Below are positions 1 through 5,627 of a stretch of DNA of 12,712 bases, one piece after another (the first letter of the stretch is position 1; each line of letters starts with the position of its first letter). The notes beneath the pieces were generated by a model. The model was not told the origin of the DNA. It saw only the letters and a program-made list of their open reading frames with translations, and did not search any database. The DNA lies in NCBI GenBank assembly GCA_902797555.1, contig CADBTM010000175.1, positions 1-12,712 of the forward strand. Reading direction: 5' to 3'. The translations under genes and the position numbers were made by a program. The stretch comes from Oscillospiraceae bacterium. GTDB lineage: Bacteria; Bacillota; Clostridia; Oscillospirales; Butyricicoccaceae.

Positions 1-433
1 AGATCTCGTCGGCCGCCATGCCCCGTTCGGCCATCTCGCAGGCATCGATCACCAGCTGGCCGATGCCGGTGGACAGATTGCGGGAGTCCACCACATAGAC
101 GTTTTTCAGCTCGTCGCCTGCGGTGCGGGCATTCTGAAAGCAGGAGGACATATCGCTGGAGATGGTAAAGTGGATCACCGCGTCGGCGTCCTGCAGCCTT
201 TGCGTGAAGAAGCGATGGTATTCCTCATAGTTGACCGCCGTGGTAGAGCCCACCTTGCCGGTTTTGTCCACCATCTGGAACAGCCGATCGGGGTCGATCT
301 CCTCGCCGTCCCGATAGGAATGCCCTTCCACCACCACCTGCAGGGGGGTGATAGCAATGTTGTATCTGCGGATCAGCTCGGGAGAAAGGTCGCAGGTGCT
401 GTCTGCGCTGATCCGAATGCCGCTGTTGTCCAT
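1..433 (-). CDS. DegV family protein, N-terminal part (cut by window edge)
   Basis: Reading the minus strand from ATG at 433 gives an open frame of 144 codons that runs off the left edge, so only about half of a usual ~280-residue DegV protein is present. DegV proteins are cytosolic fatty-acid-binding proteins; in Gram-positives related FakB proteins present fatty acids to a FakA kinase. Visible family blocks are ISADSTCDL near residue 8, GSTTAVNYEEY near 62, the ISSDMSSCFQNA block near 91-102 and VVDSRNLSTGIGQL near 114-127, all in the expected order and spacing. The start is supported by a GGAGGA ribosome site 4 bases upstream. No fakA-like gene is in view, so whether this protein serves a kinase or has another role cannot be told. 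Family assignment is strong; the ligand is unknown. Confidence 0.9.
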   Translation of the reverse strand, partial: MDNSGIRISADSTCDLSPELIRRYNIAITPLQVVVEGHSYRDGEEIDPDRLFQMVDKTGKVGSTTAVNYEEYHRFFTQRLQDADAVIHFTISSDMSSCFQNARTAGDELKNVYVVDSRNLSTGIGQLVIDACEMAERGMAADEI

Positions 434-466
434 ACTGTCCTCCAAGTACACTTTCTTACCTATCAC

Positions 467-496
467 TTTATCACGGGAAGTTCAACTTTTCATCAA
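467..496 (-). promoter_or_regulatory. Possible degV promoter
   Basis: On the minus strand, TTGATG (496-491) is followed after 18 bases by GATAAA (472-467), upstream of the DegV start at 433. The -10 box matches the consensus at only four positions, so this is a weak call based on position and sequence alone. Confidence 0.3.
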
Positions 497-507
497 CGGG
501 GAAAAGA

Positions 508-547
508 ATCCCGCCCTTTTTTGAGAAAAAACTTCAAAGGGCGGGGA
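508..547. repeat. Inverted repeat in the degV/regulator divergent spacer
   Basis: CCCGCCCTTT (510-519) is the perfect complement of AAAGGGCGGG (536-545), with a 16-base loop. It sits between divergent genes, not after one, and its right arm overlaps the -35 and spacer of the proposed response-regulator promoter. A terminator role is therefore unlikely on position; an operator or a degenerate copy of the terminator-like sequence seen at 3309-3334 are alternatives. Confidence 0.5.
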
Positions 548-561
548 AAATATGGTACAAT
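533..561 (+). promoter_or_regulatory. Probable promoter of the two-component operon
   Basis: TTCAAA (533-538), a 17-base spacer, then TACAAT (556-561), which matches the -10 consensus at five of six positions. It lies about 27 bases before the GTG start and only 12 bases before the AAGGAGG ribosome site, so the leader is very short. Confidence 0.5.
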
Positions 562-588
562 GGCGAAAAAAGCAAGGAGGCGATGGGC

Positions 589-1266
589 GTGTTTCGCATT
601 TTGGTGGCCGAGGACGACGGCGAGCTGCGGGAGCTCTTTTGCAGAGTGCTCAGCCGCAGCGGCTTTTCTCCCGTGGGCGCCTGCGACGGGCAGGAGGCAC
701 TGGAGGTGCTGGAGCGGGAATACATCGACCTGATCGTTTCGGATATTATGATGCCCCGGCTGGACGGCTATGCGCTGGTGCGCCGACTGCGGGAGGCGGG
801 GGATTCCACTCCGGTGCTGATGATCACCGCCAAGGACAGCTTTGCCGACATGCGGCAGGGCTTTTTGTCGGGCACCGACGATTATATGGTCAAGCCGGTC
901 AACGTCAACGAAATGGTGCTGCGCATCAACGCCCTGCTGCGCCGGGCACGGATGATCTCCGAGCACCGTCAAGCGGTGGGCGACACCGTGCTGGAATACG
1001 ATTCCTTCACCGTCCGGTGGAGGGAGACCGAGCTGACCCTCCCCCAGAAGGAGTTTCAGCTTTTGTACAAGCTGGCCTCCTTCCCGGGACAGATCTTTAC
1101 CCGGCAGCAGCTGATGGACGACATCTGGGGGCTGGATTCCGAGACCGAGCCCCACACGGTGGATGTGCACATCAACCGTCTGCGGGATCGTCTGCGGGAC
1201 AATCCCGACGTGGAGATCGTCACCGTCCGCGGGCTGGGGTATAAGGCGGTGAAAAAGCATGGCTGA
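589..1266 (+). CDS. OmpR/PhoB-family response regulator
   Basis: This is a DNA-binding response regulator of 225 residues, the usual size. Numbered from the GTG start, the receiver domain spans about 1-118: acidic pocket AEDD (7-10), phosphoacceptor Asp52 in VSDIMMP, Thr80 in MITAKD, and Lys102 in VKP. The C-terminal winged helix (about 130-225) includes LPQKEFQLL, the RQQLMDDIWG turn, the recognition-helix region TVDVHINRLRDRL and a GLGYKAV end. An in-frame ATG at 583 also exists, but AAGGAGG (574-580) is only 2 bases from it and 8 from the GTG at 589, so I prefer GTG. The stop overlaps the kinase start by 8 bases, implying translational coupling and one signalling pair. Target genes are not evident. 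Confidence 0.93.
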   Translation: MFRILVAEDDGELRELFCRVLSRSGFSPVGACDGQEALEVLEREYIDLIVSDIMMPRLDGYALVRRLREAGDSTPVLMITAKDSFADMRQGFLSGTDDYMVKPVNVNEMVLRINALLRRARMISEHRQAVGDTVLEYDSFTVRWRETELTLPQKEFQLLYKLASFPGQIFTRQQLMDDIWGLDSETEPHTVDVHINRLRDRLRDNPDVEIVTVRGLGYKAVKKHG

Positions 1267-2287
1267 ACGAAAATCCGCCCGCAAGCGGCTGTCCCTCTTT
1301 TTCTGGGCGTGCGTCATCACGGTGATCGTGGCCGCCGTGATGGGCATCACGGTGTTTGTGCTCTATTTCTTTGGCGTCACCCGTCCCAGCACCAGCATGA
1401 TCCTCGTGGGTCTGGCCATGGTGATGGCGGTGGCCGGAACGGTGATCGCCGCCGTGATGAGCCGGGTGCTGCTGCGCCCGGTGGAGCAGCTGAGCGAGGC
1501 CAGCAAGCGCATCGCAAAGGGAGACTTTCATCTCCGGCTGGAATATACCGGCTCGATCCGGGAGATCCGGGACACCTACGACAGCTTTAACACCATGGCG
1601 CGGGAGCTGGGCGCCATCGAAACCCTGCGGGAGGACTTTATCGCAAACGTCTCCCACGAGTTCAAAACCCCGCTGACCGCCATTGAGGGCTATTCCATGC
1701 TGCTGCAGGACGAGAGCCTGAGCGAAAGCGAACGGCAGGAGTGCGTCCAGAAGATCGTGAGCGGCGTGAGCCGCCTGAGCACGCTGGTGAGCAACATCCT
1801 GCTGCTGAGCAAGCTGGAGCAGAACACGGTGGACATGCCCCGCACCTTTTTCCGGCTGGACGAGCAGCTTCGTCAGGCGCTGGTGCAGCTGGAACCCGCG
1901 TGGGGGGAGAAAAAGCTCAATCTGGACGTGGAGCTGGCCGAGGTGCGGTATGACGGCTGCGAGCGGCTGCTGTATCATGTGTGGGCAAACCTGCTGAGCA
2001 ACGCCGTCAAGTTCAGCCCGGAGGGCGGCACGCTGGGCCTGAAGATGCGGTCGGACGGCAGAGCGGTCACCGTCACCGTCTCCGACGAGGGGCCGGGTAT
2101 GAGCCCGGAGGTGCAGCGCCACATGTTCGACAAGTTTTATCAGGGCGACGGCTCGCGCAGGCAGGAGGGCAGCGGCCTCGGCCTTGCGCTGGTGCAGCGG
2201 ATCCTGCAGCTTTTGGGCGGAGAGATCTCCGTGGAATCCTCCGAAGGCCGGGGAAGCGCCTTTACCGTCACCCTGCCGGTGAAGTGA
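1259..2287 (+). CDS. Sensor histidine kinase (HAMP, HisKA, HATPase)
   Basis: This 342-residue membrane kinase should autophosphorylate and pass phosphate to the regulator encoded just upstream. Two hydrophobic helices at about 13-40 and 46-68 are separated by only a few residues, so there is almost no outside sensor domain. A HAMP linker follows (about 69-121). The H-box SHEFKTPLTAIEGY carries His133. The ATPase domain shows the N-box WANLLSNAVKFSPEGG (Asn244, Asn248), the G1 box DEGPG (276-280), the F-box FDKFYQ (from 290) and the G2 box GSGLGL (304-309). Its ATG overlaps the regulator's end and has no good ribosome site of its own, consistent with coupled translation. The signal is unknown; it is probably read within or near the membrane. 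Confidence 0.93.
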   Translation: MAERKSARKRLSLFFWACVITVIVAAVMGITVFVLYFFGVTRPSTSMILVGLAMVMAVAGTVIAAVMSRVLLRPVEQLSEASKRIAKGDFHLRLEYTGSIREIRDTYDSFNTMARELGAIETLREDFIANVSHEFKTPLTAIEGYSMLLQDESLSESERQECVQKIVSGVSRLSTLVSNILLLSKLEQNTVDMPRTFFRLDEQLRQALVQLEPAWGEKKLNLDVELAEVRYDGCERLLYHVWANLLSNAVKFSPEGGTLGLKMRSDGRAVTVTVSDEGPGMSPEVQRHMFDKFYQGDGSRRQEGSGLGLALVQRILQLLGGEISVESSEGRGSAFTVTLPVK

Positions 2288-2290
2288 GTA

Positions 2291-2327
2291 AAAAAACACA
2301 ATCGCCCGCAGGGCGATTGTGTTTTTT
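2291..2327 (+). terminator. Rho-independent terminator after the kinase gene
   Basis: A perfect 17-bp stem (2291-2307 with 2311-2327) and a GCA loop begins 3 bases after the kinase stop. The GC core ATCGCCC/GGGCGAT is flanked by A6 and T6 runs, so it could work in both directions. It separates the two-component operon from the radical SAM gene. Confidence 0.92.
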
Positions 2328-2353
2328 ATCAACAACTTGCCTCCACAAAGTGC

Positions 2354-2387
2354 TTGACTTTTTTATACCGGATGGGTAAAATATAAT
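2354..2387 (+). promoter_or_regulatory. Promoter of the radical SAM gene
   Basis: TTGACT (2354-2359) matches -35 at five of six positions. With a 17-base spacer the -10 is TAAAAT (2377-2382); the adjoining perfect TATAAT (2382-2387) would need a 22-base spacer. The region is AT-rich and starts right after the terminator, so this gene is probably transcribed alone. Confidence 0.75.
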
Positions 2388-2398
2388 AGTTACAATAT

Positions 2399-2410
2399 CG
2401 GTATCTACCG
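2399..2410. promoter_or_regulatory. Operator-like palindrome CGGTA-TC-TACCG
   Basis: Perfect 5-bp arms (2399-2403 and 2406-2410) flank a TC centre, roughly +5 to +20 from the expected start of the transcript and touching the GGAGGA ribosome site. A further half site, TACCGGA, lies in the promoter spacer at 2366-2372 and recurs at 2406-2412. The arrangement suits a repressor, but no regulator is identified. Confidence 0.4.
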
Positions 2411-2419
2411 GAGGAAGAC

Positions 2420-3298
2420 ATGAGCAATCCATACAAAACCCGGGCAGGCGGTGCAACGGTGACCATCTTTGTCCCCTACGACTGCGGCAACAACTGCCCG
2501 TTTTGCGTCAATAAAAAAGAATATGCGGATATGACCGGATTCAGCGTGAAGGCCATCTGTCACAGCATCCGGGTGATGGACGCCATCACGCCTTGCTGTG
2601 ATTTCGTCTTTACCGGCGGCGAGCCCTTTGCCGATCTGCAGGATCTGCAGATCATGCTGGACACCATCCCCCGCACCCACAAGGTGTATATCAACACCAC
2701 TCTGCCGCTGATGAACGGCGTCACCGAGGACGACATCCTCGCCTTTGCGGAAAAGAACAAGGACAAGATCACCTGCATCAACGTCTCCCGCCATCTGGTG
2801 AAATACGTGGTGGAATCGGACGACAGCCTGATCGCCCGCATGCCCGTTCCCGTGCGCATCAACTGCGTGCTCTTCCGCAACTATCCCAAGGAAAAGCTGG
2901 TGCCCTATATCGAGCGGATCCGCGCGCTGGGCCGCCCCATCCAGTTCCGCTTTGACTATACCGACACCACGCCGGAAAACCTCTATGACCGGGATCACGA
3001 CACCATCTATCGGGATCTGTGTGAGGTGGCGACCTATACCGGACTGGACGGCTGCCGGATGCGGTGCGGCTTCCATTTCGACTATCACGGCACCGAGCTC
3101 ACCTATCACAAAACCCTGCCCTATTCCACCATTGTGGAGACCGGCGAGGACGGCGTGACCTACGATATCCTCTATGATATCCTCATCAAGCAGACCGGCG
3201 AGCTCCATTCCGACTGGACGGGGGTCAAGCTGGACGTAAAGGCCTATCGCAATGTGGTCTTTGAACCCTACGACCTGAGGTGGATCGAAAAAGTGTAA
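2420..3298 (+). CDS. Radical SAM protein of unknown substrate
   Basis: This is a 292-residue radical S-adenosylmethionine protein. The [4Fe-4S] cluster motif is CX3CX2C: Cys22, Cys26 and Cys29 in YDCGNNCPFC. The SAM-binding GGEP motif is in FTGGEPF (64-70). The ribose/strand region INTTLPLMNG and a later INVSRHL segment fit the partial TIM barrel. Two further cysteines, GCRMRC (212, 216), lie in the C-terminal third and could be part of an extra metal or cluster site, but no full SPASM or twitch pattern is visible. GGAGGA (2410-2415) supports the ATG. The gene has its own promoter and terminator, with no adjacent peptide precursor, carrier or maturation partner. The fold is clear; the reaction is unknown, and I do not recognise the subfamily. 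Confidence 0.88.
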   Translation: MSNPYKTRAGGATVTIFVPYDCGNNCPFCVNKKEYADMTGFSVKAICHSIRVMDAITPCCDFVFTGGEPFADLQDLQIMLDTIPRTHKVYINTTLPLMNGVTEDDILAFAEKNKDKITCINVSRHLVKYVVESDDSLIARMPVPVRINCVLFRNYPKEKLVPYIERIRALGRPIQFRFDYTDTTPENLYDRDHDTIYRDLCEVATYTGLDGCRMRCGFHFDYHGTELTYHKTLPYSTIVETGEDGVTYDILYDILIKQTGELHSDWTGVKLDVKAYRNVVFEPYDLRWIEKV

Positions 3299-3308
3299 TA
3301 GAATAGCG

Positions 3309-3342
3309 AAAATCCCGCCCAAGGGCGGGATTTTGTTTTTTT
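3309..3342 (+). terminator. Rho-independent terminator after the radical SAM gene
   Basis: AAAATCCCGCC (3309-3319) pairs with GGCGGGATTTT (3324-3334) around a CAAG loop, followed by G and a T-run to 3342. It starts about 10 bases after the stop. The symmetric A/T flanks could also stop convergent transcription from the permease genes. Confidence 0.88.
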
Positions 3343-3400
3343 GCGGGGGAGATGTGAGGCGCCTGGGAAGGAGACCCTCCGGATCGAAAATCGGTGTCAC

Positions 3401-3444
3401 CTCATCCGGCGGCGCAGCCGCCACCTTCCCCTCAAGGGGAAGGC
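3401..3444. repeat. Dispersed-type intergenic repeat with two hairpins
   Basis: Two adjacent perfect hairpins, GGCGGC-GCA-GCCGCC (3408-3422) and CCTTCCCC-TCAA-GGGGAAGG (3424-3443), follow CTCATCC. From memory, elements of this form (CTCATCC, a variable hairpin, CCACCTTCCCC, AAGGGGAAGGC) are common between genes in gut Clostridia; I cannot check that here. There is no open frame, and only one copy is in this window. It may be a non-autonomous mobile repeat or an RNA structure at the 3' ends of the converging genes. Confidence 0.6.
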
Positions 3445-3453
3445 ATGGGGGAA

Positions 3454-3471
3454 GCCCAAGGGCGGGATTTT
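3454..3471. repeat. 18-bp direct repeat of terminator half (copy 2 of 3317-3334)
   Basis: The 18 bases at 3317-3334, which form the right half of the radical SAM terminator, occur again exactly at 3454-3471. The hairpin repeat lies between the two copies. The second copy has lost the matching left arm, so it does not form a strong terminator. Confidence 0.75.
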
Positions 3472-3477
3472 TTCTGT

Positions 3478-4428
3478 CTATAACAGGGAAAGCGTTTTCA
3501 GAAGGAAGATCCATCCGGTGATGGTGACGGCGGCCAGCAGGGTGGTGAGCACCACGATGCCGTTGGCAAGGATGCCATCGTTGCCCATCTGCTTTGCCAT
3601 GATATAGCCGGAGGGGGTGGACGGCGCGCCCAGCATGATGAGAATGGCGGTGAGCTGTGCGTCCCGAAAGCCCAGCGCGATGGCGGGGGGCAAGAAGACG
3701 GCGGGGAGGATCACCAGCTTGATGCACGAGGCCAGCAGGGTGGGCCGGGCCTTTTTCATGGCGTCGCCCCAGACAAAGGCCGACCCGATGGCCAGCAGCG
3801 CCAGGGGAGTGGAGATCGAGCTGACCATGGTCAGAAGCTTGTTTGCCGCCGAGGGCAGGGGAATATGAAGGAGGGCAAAGGGCACGCCCAGAGCGATGCC
3901 GATGAGCAGCGGATTTTTGAGCACGTTGACGGCGGCTCGTTTCAGCCGGACGCCGTCCAGCCTTCCGCCGCCGCCCGCCTCCAGAACAAGGATGAGCACC
4001 GCCATCACGTTGTAGATGGGGACAGAAGCGAGGATCATCAGCGGGGCATAGCCTGCATCGCCGTAGATATTGATGATGAGGGCGGCGCCCAGCACGGCTG
4101 CCGAGCTGCGGTAGGCGCCCTGCACAAAGGCGCCCACCTGGGTTTTGTCCCGCATGAGCAGCTTGGTCAACACCCAGATGACGAGGATGCTGACCAGCGT
4201 TACAGCGGCACAGTAGGCGACAAACCGTCCGTCCAAAAGCTGGGAGGGGTCCATTTTGGCGATGTCCAGAAAGAGCGTGACGGGCAGCGCCACCCGGAAC
4301 ACCAGCTTGTCCGCCGTTTTGGTAAAGCCCTCGGTGAAAAAGCCGATCCTCCGGAGAATGTGCCCCAGCACCATCACGGCAAAGACGGGCAGGGTGGCGT
4401 TGAGGGCGTATACAAAGTTTTGCAGCAT
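3478..4428 (-). CDS. AEC-family permease (second gene of a tandem pair)
   Basis: This 316-residue very hydrophobic protein belongs to the auxin-efflux-carrier (AEC) family, bacterial members of which are secondary transporters often linked to malate, malonate or other organic anions. Its start MLQNFVYALNATLPVFAVMVLG, the TM segment around VLKNPLLIGIALGVPFALL, and the C-terminal blocks GAPSTPSGYIMAKQMGNDG and TGWIFLL fit the ten-helix AEC pattern. It aligns end to end without gaps with the upstream gene, with about half the residues identical by eye. The start has GGGAGGG 6 bases upstream, and only 13 bases separate it from the preceding stop, so the two are co-transcribed. The substrate cannot be read from the sequence, and there is no metabolic neighbour to suggest one. 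Confidence 0.9.
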   Translation of the reverse strand: MLQNFVYALNATLPVFAVMVLGHILRRIGFFTEGFTKTADKLVFRVALPVTLFLDIAKMDPSQLLDGRFVAYCAAVTLVSILVIWVLTKLLMRDKTQVGAFVQGAYRSSAAVLGAALIINIYGDAGYAPLMILASVPIYNVMAVLILVLEAGGGGRLDGVRLKRAAVNVLKNPLLIGIALGVPFALLHIPLPSAANKLLTMVSSISTPLALLAIGSAFVWGDAMKKARPTLLASCIKLVILPAVFLPPAIALGFRDAQLTAILIMLGAPSTPSGYIMAKQMGNDGILANGIVVLTTLLAAVTITGWIFLLKTLSLL

Positions 4429-4441
4429 ATCTCGCCCTCCC

Positions 4442-5392
4442 TTAAATCAGACCGAGAGACCGGAGGACAAAGACCCATCCGGTGACGGTAAAGGCGGAAA
4501 GCAGCGTGGAGCAGGCCACGATGCCGTTGGCAAGGACGCCGTCGTTGCCCATGGCCTTTGCCATGATAAAGGACGCCGTGGCGGCGGGGGTGCCGCTGAG
4601 GATGAGCAGCCCCACCAGCGCGTCGTTGCGAAAGCCCAGCGCAACCGCCACCGGCAGCGTGACGGCGGGCAGTGCCAGCAGCTTGACGGCAGTGGCCAGA
4701 AGCGTGCTGTTCTTCTTTTGCAGAAAGGCCTCCATGCGAAAATCCGCCCCGATGAGCAGCAGCGCCATGGGGGAGGCCATATTGGCCAGCAGGGAAAGGG
4801 CCTTGTCGCAGACGGCGGGGATGGGGATGGAGAAAAAGACAAAGGGCAGACCCAGCAGGATCCCGAGGATGATGGGGTTTTTGACGATGTTCCCCGCCGC
4901 CTTGCCCAGCGCCTTGCGATCCATATGGCTGCCGCCGTCGGCCTCCAGACTGAGGACGGCCACCGAGATCAGATTGCTCAGCGGCACGCCGATGAGCACG
5001 ATGAGGGGGGTATAGTTGTCCACCCCGCAGATATTCTGGATGAGCACCGGACCCAAAAGGGCGATATTGCCCCGAAAGGAGCCCTGCACAAAGGCGCCCA
5101 CCTCCCGCTTGTCGGGGAGGAGCTTGTGGGCAAGCACCCAGATGATCATCGGGGGAACGGTGTTGACAATGGCGGCGAACAGCAGAAATTTGCCGTCCAG
5201 CAGCTGGCTCAGGTCCATGGAGGTGATCTGGCGGAAGAGCATTGCGGGCAGCGCCGCGGTAAAGACGAACCGTTGACTCACCCGGCAAAACTCCTGATCC
5301 AGCAGACCCCATCGGCGCAGCAGCCAGCCCAGCAGCATGATGGCAAACACCGGAAGGGTGGCATTGAGGCTGAATAAAAAATGTTGCAGCAT
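4442..5392 (-). CDS. AEC-family permease (first gene of a tandem pair)
   Basis: This 316-residue integral membrane protein is the promoter-proximal member of the pair. It shares the start MLQHFLFSLNATLPVFAIMLLG, the SQLLDGKF and EVGAFVQGSFRGN blocks, IVKNPIILGILLGLPF, and a C-terminal SGTPAATASFIMAKAMGNDG region with its neighbour. These loops are where AEC transporters vary least. The ATG at 5392 has only a poor ribosome site (TAGGT), while the second gene has a good one, so the two may be made at different levels. Transcription probably comes from the promoter at 5449-5477. Equal length and gapless alignment indicate tandem duplication followed by long divergence. Family is strong; substrate is unknown. 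Confidence 0.9.
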   Translation of the reverse strand: MLQHFLFSLNATLPVFAIMLLGWLLRRWGLLDQEFCRVSQRFVFTAALPAMLFRQITSMDLSQLLDGKFLLFAAIVNTVPPMIIWVLAHKLLPDKREVGAFVQGSFRGNIALLGPVLIQNICGVDNYTPLIVLIGVPLSNLISVAVLSLEADGGSHMDRKALGKAAGNIVKNPIILGILLGLPFVFFSIPIPAVCDKALSLLANMASPMALLLIGADFRMEAFLQKKNSTLLATAVKLLALPAVTLPVAVALGFRNDALVGLLILSGTPAATASFIMAKAMGNDGVLANGIVACSTLLSAFTVTGWVFVLRSLGLI

Positions 5393-5448
5393 AGCTTGAC
5401 CTACGGAACCAAATGATTTTTTTGCGGTCTATACAGACATCAATCAGT

Positions 5449-5477
5449 ATCATAGCATGGTTTTTCCCGATTGTAAA
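5449..5477 (-). promoter_or_regulatory. Promoter of the permease pair
   Basis: On the minus strand, TTTACA (5477-5472), an exact 17-base spacer and TATGAT (5454-5449) form a good sigma-A promoter about 57 bases before the first permease start. The spacer begins with the ATCGGGAAAA motif that also appears in the opposing promoter. Confidence 0.72.
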
Positions 5478-5553
5478 TGGAGAAGCACAGCGACAAAAAG
5501 AGAAAGTTTTCGTCCCAAAATCAAAAATTTAGGTATTTTTAAGTATTTTTTTA

Positions 5554-5582
5554 TGGAATCGGGAAAAGAACTGTGATATACT
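5554..5582 (+). promoter_or_regulatory. Extended -10 promoter of the LCP gene
   Basis: TGATATACT (5574-5582) is an extended -10 element; the -35 at 17 bases (TGGAAT, 5554-5559) is poor. An AT-rich stretch at 5521-5552 may act as an UP-like element. The motif AATCGGGAAAA (5557-5567) overlaps the -35/spacer. Confidence 0.55.
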
Positions 5583-5627
5583 GATTAGGCTTAGACGAAA
5601 AAACTGACTTGATATAGGAGTACATGT

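Noticed and set aside
3335..3477. Possible CRISPR or transposase remnant in the repeat spacer
   Set aside because: There is only one pair of repeats, without regular spacers, and no open frame resembling a transposase.
2405..3727. Minus-strand open frame (440 codons) running through the radical SAM gene
   Set aside because: It crosses the radical SAM gene, its terminator and the repeat spacer, and overlaps the start of the permease frame; its product has no recognisable domain.
4256..5377. Plus-strand open frame (373 codons) opposite the permeases
   Set aside because: Gln/Gly/His/Asp-rich product without motifs; the opposite strand encodes a well-supported AEC protein.
5461..5567. Possible regulatory small RNA or small gene in the divergent spacer
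   Set aside because: The spacer is filled by two promoters and AT tracts; there is no ribosome site with an open frame and no terminator for an RNA.
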